Source: a virus
Length of the DNA stretch: 28,862 bases
Direction: 5' to 3' (one strand)
IMG/VR virus record: IMGVR_UViG_3300033146_002667
Span: 1 to 28,862 of that record
In this document: one piece after another, positions 7,790-18,200 of the stretch
Position numbering within the stretch: the first letter of the stretch is position 1
How the letters are laid out: every line of letters begins with the position of its first letter
Translations under genes and position numbers: made by a program
Notes under the pieces: generated by a model
Seen by the model: the letters and a program-made list of their open reading frames with translations, nothing else
The model's database searches: none
What the model was told of the DNA's origin: nothing

Positions 7790-8227
7790 ATGACTGATGA
7801 CATTAGAAGATTCCATGAAATAGTTGCAGGTCAATCAGATAATGTCGTAGATTATGCACCAACTTTGACCCCCACTGGGGATTTTAATAAAATCAGTGGA
7901 ATCAATGTTCTGATTAGTTCAATCAGAACATTGCTTCTCACTAATTTAGGATTTTATCCATTTGATCCGACATATGGTTCTACGTTATATAAAAAGGTAT
8001 TTGATCATTTAGATCAAGATACCATTGATGGAATAGAATATGAAGTTAGAGATCGAATATTGGAATTTGATAATAGAGTACATGTCTCGAAGGTGGAAAT
8101 ATTTATCATTGGTAAATCTGAAAAAGGGGTGCAAGTAAATATTTATATTAGCAAAGACAAGATTAAAGGGGTTGTTACTTTGAATTTACCAAATTCGGAT
8201 CAAGAATTCGGATTGGAGTCTGAATAA
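7790..8227 (+). CDS. Baseplate wedge protein, gp25/GPW-like
   Basis: 145 residues. Belongs to the gp25/W family, whose members nucleate sheath polymerisation at the baseplate. The region SGINVLISSIRTLLLTNLGFYPFDPTYGSTL at about 38-68 is the family signature (series of L, then G-x-x-P-x-x-P-x-x-G), followed by a helix-strand tail (IEYEVRDRILEFDNRVHVSKVEI). Usual length is 120-150. Its stop overlaps the start of the next gene in TAATG (8225-8229), so the two are translationally coupled. Confidence 0.88.
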   Translation: MTDDIRRFHEIVAGQSDNVVDYAPTLTPTGDFNKISGINVLISSIRTLLLTNLGFYPFDPTYGSTLYKKVFDHLDQDTIDGIEYEVRDRILEFDNRVHVSKVEIFIIGKSEKGVQVNIYISKDKIKGVVTLNLPNSDQEFGLESE

Positions 8228-8919
8228 TGTCATTAGAAAATATGCAAAAATGGTTTTCAATTCGGGAATATTCTCATGATTATTTACAATCTGTTTATAG
8301 ATATTATGCGGATTGCGGGATTTCATATATATGCACTTATTATCATTTATACTTACCAACTAGCACATTTGATGCAGATGTTCTTGATGCTGGATCATAT
8401 GAATTGACTGGTGATATGTCCGGAATGAGATGGAATAAAATATTATTATTTCCGGTGTATAACATAGAGCAAATACAAAATCAATTTACCGCAGATGAAA
8501 AAGGGTTTGGCAAATTTGACCAAGTGAGTTCTTTCAATTTTCCAAGTATATATGGAATATCCCCACAAATTCATGACTTTGTTCAATTTGAGGAGACCAT
8601 TTTAAATGATAATAATGATCAGTATAACTTAGGTATCATTGATAATGATCATTCTTCAAATCTTCCTATATACCAAATAATAAACTTTGAGAAGGCTACT
8701 AATACTTCAGTATCATTTTGGAAGTGCAATTTAAAAATATCACATTACAAAGAACAAGAGTTAGATCAACAAATAAATAATAATTACACATTTCTTGATT
8801 TAGAAAAAAGGATATATGAATCATCTGATGCTGCAATGTTATATTCTATACTTGAGAAAAATAAATCATTAGATGGAAATATATATTATAAACCTGATTC
8901 TGGATTTTACTACATCTAA
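8227..8919 (+). CDS. Unknown baseplate-region protein coupled to gp25
   Basis: 230 residues, translationally coupled to the gp25-like gene by a TAATG overlap. Rich in Tyr, Phe and Asn, with YYADCGISYICTYYHLYLPTSTFDADVLD in the first third and HDFVQFEETIL near the middle; no transmembrane segment, no catalytic motif seen. It stands exactly where T4-type clusters put wedge components (gp25 - x - gp6), so a wedge role such as that of gp53 is possible, but I see no sequence match to gp53. Ends just before a GAACAAA element. Confidence 0.45.
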   Translation: MSLENMQKWFSIREYSHDYLQSVYRYYADCGISYICTYYHLYLPTSTFDADVLDAGSYELTGDMSGMRWNKILLFPVYNIEQIQNQFTADEKGFGKFDQVSSFNFPSIYGISPQIHDFVQFEETILNDNNDQYNLGIIDNDHSSNLPIYQIINFEKATNTSVSFWKCNLKISHYKEQELDQQINNNYTFLDLEKRIYESSDAAMLYSILEKNKSLDGNIYYKPDSGFYYI

Positions 8920-8924
8920 ATAAC

Positions 8925-8941
8925 TGAACAAAATTAAAAGG
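8925..8941 (+). promoter_or_regulatory. Recurrent intergenic element GAACAAA-type, copy 5
   Basis: TGAACAAAATTAAAAGG, with GAAC 30 nt upstream of ATG 8956; the A-run ends in the AAGGA Shine-Dalgarno sequence of the gp6-like gene. Confidence 0.45.
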
Positions 8942-8955
8942 ATTTGATATATAAT

Positions 8956-11900
8956 ATGCTAGATGACACATTAGACAATTTTAATAAAATTATTTCAAAG
9001 AAAGTTAAAATATACGGGTCCAGAGAATCTATTCGATCACAGTTGACTGAATTTGCACAAGAATATTTAGAATTAAAAGCTGTAGATTTATATAAAACAA
9101 GTTTCTTATCTTATATAATAGACATTTTATCAATCCTTACAGCGAATCAGATGTTCTACACATCTAGTATATACAAAGAATTTTTCTTTGTTACTGCACA
9201 ATTCAATGAATCAGTTAGTAATCTAGCGAATTGGATAGGATACAAGCCACCACAAGCAATTCCGTCCAGAGTGGATGTAGTATTTGAATTACCTCTCACT
9301 TTTTCATCTGCTGCTGTCACATTCTCAATTCCATCAGAATTTAAAGTGACAGCATCTCATATTCCTTTTATGATCGACAGTAATCCGATTTCAAATGTAG
9401 CAGCCACATTTGAAAGAAAAGCAGACAATGAAGGGAAAGCATTGGAGATTTCTGCAACAGTATTACCGGACACAACTGTACAAATTATTAATAATAACGC
9501 AGTTACTGTTCGAGATAGCAATGGATTTTATAGACCAGTCACAACTACTGAATCTCGAGATAAAATAACTTTCGCTTTACCATTTATTCAACATGAAAAA
9601 ATTAATGAGCAATTTATTATTCCTACTTCATTAGAATTTTATCAATTTTATTCTAAAAAGGTAAAATTTAACGGGATGGTATCCCAAATTAAAGTATTTA
9701 TAAAAGAACCAATTGGGGGCGAAACATTAAATGTTGAAGATTCATCTAGTTATAATTTTAATGAATTTGATGAATGGGTAGAAGCAGAAAATGGATTATA
9801 TACATTAACGTCAGTATCTAAGCAATTTGTATGGACATCTACTATCAATGAAGGCGAGTTGCATTTTGGAAACGGTATATTGGGTAGACAACCCGCACCT
9901 GGTTCTATCATCATGTTATCATTGTATATCACTAAAGGATCGGATGGAAAAGTTATACCAATGAGTATATCTAAAGGTGACCCGTTATATTATAAAGCTA
10001 TTGATGCTTCCACTGGTTCGTTGACTAATGTTAGTACTAAATTACATAGAATTTCATATAAAGTATACAACCCATCAATGTGTACAGGCGGATCTAATAC
10101 CCCAAATAACGAAGAAATAAAACAAAACGCAATAGTAAATCTAAGAAGTAAAAAAAGATTAGTTTCTGGCTCAGATTATTATGATATCAATACTATAATG
10201 GGATCAAATTTTCCAGTATCAGAAGCAACTCCAATTTTAAAAAGAAGTGATATCAAAATTAATGAAATTATGACTTTTATGAAATTGATGTACCATGACA
10301 GTAATAATTTGCCCGAAATTGTCCCAACGAGAAACGCTTATGTATCTTTATTAAATGTGGTATATAACAGAGATGGAAAATTTACTATACCTAGAAAATC
10401 AAAATTAATCATCGATAATAATATATATGAATCTATATTCAACATTACATTAAATCAAAGAACCAATGTAGCTACCTATGATTATGTATTAAGTGACGTA
10501 TATGATTCCCCTGCAGCACTAACAATAGATCAACCTTATAATATATCTGCTTTGTACATAGGACAGAGTTACATACCGATCACTACTGTAGATTTTCACA
10601 TTCCAATGACACCAGTACATGATTATGATTTCATTGAAGGATCTATTTCTTCCTCTGCTGGAGATAACAGCTCCTCTAGTGAATTATCCTCGTCTACTGA
10701 ATACATTGAAGTCCCAAGCGAAGATATAAGATATCCATTGATTATTAAAATTAATGTAGATCATATCCCTTCTGCAGAAATTAGTTTTTTTAGAATTAAA
10801 GCAGTAACTAGATGGGGATCTAATCAAGAGTATATTGGGGACGACATAATAAAGCCAGATATAAATTTTTCAACTGATATCAATGTCACGTATAATAATT
10901 TTACTTTAACTATTCCAGATTATCGAGAAGTTCCAGTGGGATTACAAAGAATAGAATATGAAGTACATGGATTAGTATTTGATGAAGCATCAGGCGAGGA
11001 CACATGGATCCCGTTACATAGATATTTCACTGATGTAGTAATAAGACAGAACTTGGATGATGTGATGATCAGCACTATGACTTCTACCAGACGATGGGAC
11101 GGAATATGCCATGATGACACTAAAACAGTAATTCACAATGTTCCAGTAATTTTATCTAATTATATAGATGATGGTGCAGGAGGAGGAGTAATCAACACTC
11201 CAAATCAAAAAGATTTTGAGTTGACAGTAATACAGAATTTATTAAATAATCTATATATGGATAATAAGCGGATGCTTACTGATTTTATTAATGTTAAAGT
11301 TCCTGATACACATGGAAAATTTTATAATTTAAAATACAACAAACAGGACCATGAAATAGTTAGTAGATATCAGACACCGTTTGGATTCACTGCTCCTGCA
11401 GGGATCAAACAGATGATATATACTATATATGGAAATGACAATGAAACATTAAACCCAGGATGTCAAGGAGATTATTATGACTCAGGAGACACTTATAATG
11501 ATGAACCAATATATCGTCAAAATATTGGCACATTCGCATTGTTTTATACAGGCAGCACATGGGTTATTAGTGATACTATTGATTCAGCAGAGATAGGATA
11601 TAGGTGGGTGACATCAACTCCATCAATTATTACAGGAACATATAATGCAATGACTAGCACAGATGGAAAAGTTACTTCTGGTGTTGCAAACATAAAACAT
11701 TTTGAATTTGATTTATCCGCTGGATCAAAATATATAATAAATTCTATTGATCCTAATCATCATTTAATAAATAGACCAGAATTAATTGGTTATATTGCTG
11801 GTCGAACTGCTTTTGATGATTGGATTATAATTGAACCAATACGAGATATGTACGTATCAATTAAAGACGAATATGATATAAATGATGATAATCAAGTGGT

Positions 11901-12264
11901 GGTATGGACTGGAAAAAATTGGAAAAACACACAAGATTTTGATATACCTATGAAAATTTATGCAAGAATACGGGTATCCAATGTAAGTAATGTAAGTAAT
12001 GATGCATTGATTGCTGACGTCAAGGAAAAACTTTTAGAATATTTTGCACCAAAATTTGGAGTAAATAAAACATTAGATAGATCAGAAATAATTCGTGTTA
12101 TTAGAGGTACAGAGTTTGTAACTTATTGTGATCTAATCTCGCCAGAAGTCGATATTAGATATACTTACAGTTTAAAAGATTTATCTGAAAAACAATTATT
12201 AGATTATACACCGCAATATGTTGGGTTTACTGAAGACACTATTCATATTGATATTTTGAGGTAA
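8956..12264 (+). CDS. Baseplate wedge protein, gp6-like, oversized with inserted domain
   Basis: 1102 residues from ATG 8956 (a TTG at 8944 would add four, but it lies only 1-2 nt from AAAAGGA, while the ATG is 13 nt away). gp6 forms the wedge ring that organises the baseplate. The N-terminus (LKAVDLYKTSFLSYIIDIL, then SVSNLANWIGYKP at about 80-92) and the J-like middle (FHFGNGILGRQPAPGS type motif near 305) are typical of gp6/gpJ proteins. T4 gp6 is about 660 residues; here the surplus includes a Ser-rich linker at about 562-582 (SSSSELSSSTE, DNA 10639-10701) followed by a beta-rich Ig/FN3-like section to about 700. The C-terminal part LLEYFAPKFGVNKTLDRSEIIRVIRG is the normal gpJ-type ending. 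Confidence 0.82.
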   Translation: MLDDTLDNFNKIISKKVKIYGSRESIRSQLTEFAQEYLELKAVDLYKTSFLSYIIDILSILTANQMFYTSSIYKEFFFVTAQFNESVSNLANWIGYKPPQAIPSRVDVVFELPLTFSSAAVTFSIPSEFKVTASHIPFMIDSNPISNVAATFERKADNEGKALEISATVLPDTTVQIINNNAVTVRDSNGFYRPVTTTESRDKITFALPFIQHEKINEQFIIPTSLEFYQFYSKKVKFNGMVSQIKVFIKEPIGGETLNVEDSSSYNFNEFDEWVEAENGLYTLTSVSKQFVWTSTINEGELHFGNGILGRQPAPGSIIMLSLYITKGSDGKVIPMSISKGDPLYYKAIDASTGSLTNVSTKLHRISYKVYNPSMCTGGSNTPNNEEIKQNAIVNLRSKKRLVSGSDYYDINTIMGSNFPVSEATPILKRSDIKINEIMTFMKLMYHDSNNLPEIVPTRNAYVSLLNVVYNRDGKFTIPRKSKLIIDNNIYESIFNITLNQRTNVATYDYVLSDVYDSPAALTIDQPYNISALYIGQSYIPITTVDFHIPMTPVHDYDFIEGSISSSAGDNSSSSELSSSTEYIEVPSEDIRYPLIIKINVDHIPSAEISFFRIKAVTRWGSNQEYIGDDIIKPDINFSTDINVTYNNFTLTIPDYREVPVGLQRIEYEVHGLVFDEASGEDTWIPLHRYFTDVVIRQNLDDVMISTMTSTRRWDGICHDDTKTVIHNVPVILSNYIDDGAGGGVINTPNQKDFELTVIQNLLNNLYMDNKRMLTDFINVKVPDTHGKFYNLKYNKQDHEIVSRYQTPFGFTAPAGIKQMIYTIYGNDNETLNPGCQGDYYDSGDTYNDEPIYRQNIGTFALFYTGSTWVISDTIDSAEIGYRWVTSTPSIITGTYNAMTSTDGKVTSGVANIKHFEFDLSAGSKYIINSIDPNHHLINRPELIGYIAGRTAFDDWIIIEPIRDMYVSIKDEYDINDDNQVVVWTGKNWKNTQDFDIPMKIYARIRVSNVSNVSNDALIADVKEKLLEYFAPKFGVNKTLDRSEIIRVIRGTEFVTYCDLISPEVDIRYTYSLKDLSEKQLLDYTPQYVGFTEDTIHIDILR

Positions 12265-12270
12265 ATAAAA

Positions 12271-13386
12271 ATGTCTAAAAAAGCAGTTCTAATAGATCCA
12301 GCAGAAGAAATTTTAAATATAAAAGATTTAAAACGATTGCATAAATTCATAGTTAAAAATGTAGCTAATGAATTATCAGAATTGGTTGCAGATTGTTATT
12401 ATCCTAAATTGGTTGGCATTATTAATGAATTGTATCATCAATGTGGAGCAACTAGAAAACAATTAACTAAGTATTCTTTGAATAAGTACAAAAACCCTAA
12501 TCATAGATTATTACATGATCCAACAACTACATTGATAATTAAAATAGTTCAAGAATTTATGTTACATAATGATTTATCCGCAGCGATATCTGCATTTAAT
12601 CTATTGGCATTAAGAACATATTCAAATGCAATCCATAAATTTATTCAATTTTGTAATCCGATTTATTTTAAAACTGCTTTAGAAAGTTTATCGCATAACC
12701 ATCTATTTAATTTAAAAAAAACAATTCCATCGGCTATTATGTATTTGTCATCTGATTTGTTTAGACGATATGAAAAAGCGTTAAAGACCGATGATGCAGA
12801 TAAGCTATATAAATTGATATATGAAATAAGATCTAGATTTGTTCAATCAGTTAGAAGTTTTGCTGATAAATATTATAAAATAGCTGATAACCAAACAGGG
12901 ATAGCACATAGTGATCATGCTGATTGGGATGTGAGTAGAGGGCAAGAATTAAAAGGTTTCATTTCCACTATGTCCAAAGATATGACTTTATATAAAAATT
13001 CTTATCCTGATATAGCATTAGATGCAACAAAATTGACTAAATTTAACAAAGTGTCAGCTGCAAAATATGTAGTGAAATTGATGAATCCAAAATATACAGA
13101 ATTAGTTTCTACTGCTATGTATTTAATACTGGAACCAATAAAAGATTATAATGTGATTCATACTGTTAAATATTTGGATTATATTAAAAGTTTAATGTCT
13201 ATTAAAGTAAGTAAAAAGCCGTTATATTTTAAAAAGGAAATTATTGCAATTCATGATATGATTATTAAAGATTTACATCTTTCCAAATGGATGAAATCTA
13301 TCTCGATACAAACGTTATCAGCATCAAGAGGATTTATAGCCTATTATATAGCTCTGTATGTTAGAAAATATATCAACTCTGACTAA
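12271..13386 (+). CDS. Unknown helical protein, last gene of the + strand late block
   Basis: 371 residues; GAGG lies inside the end of the gp6-like gene. Predominantly alpha-helical, Lys/Leu/Tyr-rich, two or three Cys in the first half, no signal peptide, no obvious transmembrane helix, no known motif. Co-transcription with gp6-like suggests a baseplate or tail role; I do not recognise it. Its last 14 bp overlap the 3' end of the opposite-strand gene. Confidence 0.4.
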   Translation: MSKKAVLIDPAEEILNIKDLKRLHKFIVKNVANELSELVADCYYPKLVGIINELYHQCGATRKQLTKYSLNKYKNPNHRLLHDPTTTLIIKIVQEFMLHNDLSAAISAFNLLALRTYSNAIHKFIQFCNPIYFKTALESLSHNHLFNLKKTIPSAIMYLSSDLFRRYEKALKTDDADKLYKLIYEIRSRFVQSVRSFADKYYKIADNQTGIAHSDHADWDVSRGQELKGFISTMSKDMTLYKNSYPDIALDATKLTKFNKVSAAKYVVKLMNPKYTELVSTAMYLILEPIKDYNVIHTVKYLDYIKSLMSIKVSKKPLYFKKEIIAIHDMIIKDLHLSKWMKSISIQTLSASRGFIAYYIALYVRKYINSD

Positions 13387-15211
13387 TAATCGATTCTAAA
13401 TCATTTTTTCTGATATTAATATATTCTGCATTGTCTGCATGAGCTTCATTCAAATCAACTAATGTAGAATGTAATTCGGTAGCATATGATTCTGTGGATT
13501 CCAGGTGGTCGCCTAGAATTTCCATGCTGTCATTAAATTCTGGATTTGTAGCATCTCTTATATTTTTAGCACTTTCTATTGTGTCTGAAGCTGTAGTTTT
13601 TACTTCATCTGCGACGGGAATGGCTTCTCTGATTTGTGTGGTGCTATGAGCAACGGATACCTTTGCATCAGATATAGCATTTAATGCTGATACATATTTT
13701 CCTGCTCCAGTATCTTCTACTTCGGTGGCAACTTGTGTCACCATGTTTCCAGTTTGGGAAATAGATGAGTTTAAATTTGATGCAATTACTCCGACATTAT
13801 TATCCATTCCTCCTAATGCACCGAGTATCCCTTGTATTCCCGCTATATTCCCATTGGTAGTATGTTGCGAGAATTTGGATTTAATAGATGTTGCTATATC
13901 TATACCATGTTTTACTTTGGTAGTAAGATCTCTCGCTTTACTGACACCTTCTTGTGTTTTTTGTGCTAAATTTTTAGTGAAATTAAATAGATTTTGAGAT
14001 GATACTCCCATTTTTTGAATATAACGTTTTATACTAAATCCTTCTTTTTCTAGATCTGTGTTGGATGCTTGATCTGTTTTTGTTTCTCCTGTTGCAATGT
14101 CACTAGTGGAGTGATAATTAGCAGCATCCTTAGTTGCAGTTGATGGCTCTATATCATTATTTAATTTAGTTTCATTCGGCGAATTGGGTATTTTTTTAAT
14201 CTCTGTTTTTTTAGTATCTTTTTTGTCCATCATTATTTCATAATCATTGGTAATTGATGGTAAAAATTTATTATGGAGTTCCCCTTCTGATGCGCATTTT
14301 ACGTTATACACTGTTCCAAATGATATTCTTACATCTACCACATTGGGTCTCATATTCCATGCTACAGAATTAGAATCTCCGCCTTTAGTTATTGATATAG
14401 TTCTGATGTATCCTGTTTTGATATGAAACAATCCTTCAGCTTTTACCTCACACATCAAGGGCCATTTAAATGTTTGCCCATCCACACTTCTAGGATTTAC
14501 AAACGCCAATAACGCCATTAATGGACCAGTAATATATTTTTGATGAGCAATGTCATTTGCAGGATTCAAGTTATACAATTTAACATGTATGTCATAATTG
14601 ACATCATATGATGATGATTTCCAAAATTGAGGAAAATTAAATTTTCCTCCTTCCATCAATTGAGATACTATTTTAGTCATCTGATCTGCATTTTGGACTC
14701 CAGCATATTTACCTAATTGTTCTTTTAACATATTACCCATGTTTGCTGCTGCGGAATTAACATCTTTGCCAGTTGTATTTTGTATAAAATTTCCAGCTTT
14801 CTTAAATTTGTCTCCTACCCATTTCGTAACTCCCATTTGTGATGCTTCCTGGAATCCTGGAGATATAAAATTATTAATAGAAGTTAGTAACCCTTGTCCA
14901 TATTGGTTATTATAAGTCTCAGAAAATTGATTGGTGTGTTGAAAGCATATGTTAAGACAATTTTTAGTCTTATCATACATTTCAACTTCTTTATTTGATG
15001 CAATTTTTAGAATATCTTGAAACTCTTTTGATGCGTCTATTAAATTATATACTTTCATCCCCCCACCCATTGATTGTTTTTTTGGATAGAGTGTCAATAT
15101 TGGAAATATTTTTTTTGCAAATTCTAGAGATGAACCTTCAAGTTCTGGTAATCCTTTTTTAAAATCATCTAATGGTGGCAAACCAATTATTTCTGGTAAT
15201 TTTGTAGCCAT
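13373..15211 (-). CDS. Putative tail-tube cap/initiator (gp48/gp54-position) protein
   Basis: 612 residues; AGGAGG overlaps the tape measure stop codon and lies 8-9 nt before the ATG. The core at about 195-305 (PQFWKSSSYDVNYDIHV, LMALLAFVNPRS, then WPLMCEVKAEGLFHIKTGYI and ISITKGGDS...VVDVRISFGTVY) reads as a tube-like beta domain, and the last 250 residues are coiled-coil-like with many Ser/Thr/Asn. In T4, the genes after the tape measure are gp48 and gp54, the tube cap and initiator; this protein has the same position after the tape measure. Identity is inferred from order and fold pattern, not from a family signature. The start region is unusually Pro-rich. Confidence 0.45.
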   Translation of the reverse strand: MATKLPEIIGLPPLDDFKKGLPELEGSSLEFAKKIFPILTLYPKKQSMGGGMKVYNLIDASKEFQDILKIASNKEVEMYDKTKNCLNICFQHTNQFSETYNNQYGQGLLTSINNFISPGFQEASQMGVTKWVGDKFKKAGNFIQNTTGKDVNSAAANMGNMLKEQLGKYAGVQNADQMTKIVSQLMEGGKFNFPQFWKSSSYDVNYDIHVKLYNLNPANDIAHQKYITGPLMALLAFVNPRSVDGQTFKWPLMCEVKAEGLFHIKTGYIRTISITKGGDSNSVAWNMRPNVVDVRISFGTVYNVKCASEGELHNKFLPSITNDYEIMMDKKDTKKTEIKKIPNSPNETKLNNDIEPSTATKDAANYHSTSDIATGETKTDQASNTDLEKEGFSIKRYIQKMGVSSQNLFNFTKNLAQKTQEGVSKARDLTTKVKHGIDIATSIKSKFSQHTTNGNIAGIQGILGALGGMDNNVGVIASNLNSSISQTGNMVTQVATEVEDTGAGKYVSALNAISDAKVSVAHSTTQIREAIPVADEVKTTASDTIESAKNIRDATNPEFNDSMEILGDHLESTESYATELHSTLVDLNEAHADNAEYINIRKNDLESIISQS

Positions 15212-15215
15212 TCGA

Positions 15216-18200
15216 TTAGCCTCCTATTGTAAATTGTTGAGCAGACAATGAATAGAGAGACGATATGTCATCAGATCCACTATGATTAGTAGTGTGATTG
15301 ACAGATGAATTATTCTCAGTATGCATTGAATTGTTTTGTACTATTGTCTGTGCAGCATTGGCAAGCACTTGTTTCGTTGCATCTGTCATATATTTTATTG
15401 CTTTGACAAGTGGGGAATTAGCATCACTAAATTTATTTTTTTGATTTTCCACCAAAGATTCAGCATTTTTAAAAGTTTTTTGTACAAAATTATTTGATTT
15501 TTTTCCGACTTCTTGTACATATTCTTTTGATGATTGATCAGATACAGCATGATATATATTGGATCCTAATTTATCTTGTATCTTCTTCGCATATTCTTTT
15601 GATGATTGATCAGCTACAGCACTAATGTTATCTGTAATATATTTAGTAGTAATATTCGCTTGTTTATTATTTCCTACTAAATCAAATATGTCTCCCCCTG
15701 TATTTTCTATCATTAAACGCAATGCTTGTAAATTGGTATTATTTCCTAATTTATCAGTAAATATTTTTTCTATTTTATCAAAATTGATAGCATTTGTTAA
15801 TTGATTTTTGAACGGTAACTTTGAACTCAATTTAGATATAAAAGACTTATCTGTAATTTTTGATTTTAGCGTATCTATTATAGCTTTTCCTTTTTCCATT
15901 GACATCTTGGATGCTGTTTGATTGTACAATTTTAATGCCCATTCTTTTCCTTTTCCAATCAGAAATCCGCCTTTGCCGTCAACAGCAGACATCAGAATCA
16001 ATTTACCTTGAATTACTTGATCTTTTAAATACTTTAATCTTTCATGATTATCAATATATTCTTGTGTCCCATTTTTCTTCAATAAATACCACTGACCAGA
16101 AATTTCTATCAATGTGCTTCCTTTAGATACAATGTGATCTTTAGTAGATTGCAAAGTATTCTTTACATAAGAAGAAAATTGGGAAAGTTTACTATTTTTT
16201 CCATGTAACAATTCATTTTTTCTTTTTAAAGCTTTTTGATATGCTTTACTAGTTTTTGCATTGTTTCTATTTTTAAACATATCTGTGGCAGGGGATTCAC
16301 TTCCGTAATAAATTCCACCCGCAAGTGCCCCTAATGTGTCAGGTATACCAGTTACTAAATTTCCCCATTTTTTATGGTATAACCCTTTCATCTTTTCCCA
16401 TGCTACTGATCCTGCTGCACCGATTCCTCTCCCTACTCTTCCTGTCGGATCTGCGAGTGCAGTATATATGTATTCTTTATTTTTATTTTTTTTATCTATG
16501 GCTTGTGCATGCTTAACTAATTCCATATATTTGGGGTCAGATTCAAGGATAGCTTTTTGTCTTGCTTGTTTTTCAGTTATTTGCTTATTTTGTTCTTTCG
16601 TATTTTTTGATTTTGATGACGATTGATTTTTTATAATTTCATCATATGCATTATGCATTTGAATGATGTTAGGACGTTTTCCATATTTTTTAACATGTTC
16701 CTTCCATTCTTTTGGATTATTTCTCGCATACTGTATAATTTTTTGTGTGTCAGAGTTGAATTTTTCTCTCTTTAATTGTTCTGGATCTATATCTTTTTTA
16801 TCCCCGTATAATGTTCTTAGTCCTTTAATTGAATCTTTAATGAATGGAATTTTTTCTAATAGGTCAAGAATTCCGTTTTTCAATTTTCCTGGTAATGATT
16901 TTAACATATCCATTAATGAATCAAATCCAGTCTTCAAAGAAGTTCCTATGGTTGCTGGCAATTTTTTAACAAAATCGACAGCTTTCCACACAAATTCCCC
17001 GACTGAGTCACCGAACCATCGAACTTCTTTGAATTTATTATATAGAAATTTTCCAAATTGATGGCCGGCAACAAAAGATCCAAGTACCAAAGATGCTTTT
17101 CCTAATAATGATGCCATTGGTCCTATTAAATTTTTTCCAATTTTGACAAGAGGAAGCAATTTAGTTGCTAGTTTAGTTCCTAATTTTTTTATTGAATTAT
17201 AAATGAGAGCACCCAATGATCCTTGTACCAGAACTGTACCAATTGCCATTCCTGCATTTTCCGCCTTTTGAAATAAAGAATTGGCTCCTTTCTCAGCCTT
17301 TTCTGTGGCAGATTTAGTTTTTTTCCATATTCTGCTCCCGCCTGATTTTGCTTTTTCCCATAAACTTCTTTTATCTTGTTTTTTATCTAACTCAAGTTGG
17401 GCTTGTTCTATGTTCGCATCGGTTTTATTTGCCTTAGTATTTATCTTAGTGAATAATAATAACTTTGTTAATAAATTATTAGTTTTTGATTGAGAGGTCG
17501 GAAACTGAATGATGTTTGATTCATCTTTTTTGGGTTTATTAAATTTCTGCTTAATGTTATTTATTTTTGATCCAATATATGATTTGCCTTCAGTGAATAA
17601 ATATTTTAAACCTGTAGCAGGAGCCCCATATTTTAACTCATCAGATCTTCGCTTAGATCCAAATCCTTTTTCATTTTTATATGTTACTTCTTTTTCTAAT
17701 TTAAATTTTGTTAGAATTTTATTTAATTGACTTGTGATTTGTTGCCCATATATTCTTGTCCATTCATATATTCCTACAGTTGCGCTAGCTGTAGTCCTAG
17801 CCGGATCACCTTTTACAGTAACATGTCTCCCATATCTTAGTCCTTTTCCTCTTATCATAAATGCGCCAGTATTTTCACTTCCTCCAGATGCCCATCGCAA
17901 CGATGCATTAATGGCTTTTGCACTTCCTCCTATTACTGTTTTAGGGACTGATACAGCCTTACTAAGTGCCCATTTGGTAGCATTTGCAGATGCTTCCATA
18001 AATGGCATAGTGGCTAAAATGTTTTTATATGTAAGATTCAATCGTTCCGATAATGAATATTTTTTATTTCCACCTATGGATCTGCGAAGTTCTTTTAGTT
18101 CTTCGATTATTTGTCCACCTTCCGTACCAGCAAATGATTCTCCTGGTCTAGTCACCATTCCTCTCCACATTTTTCTAATCATAGTAGATTCTGCAAAAGA

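Noticed and set aside
8227-8919. gp53 identity for the protein between gp25 and gp6
   Set aside because: Position fits, but no sequence resemblance to T4 gp53 could be seen.
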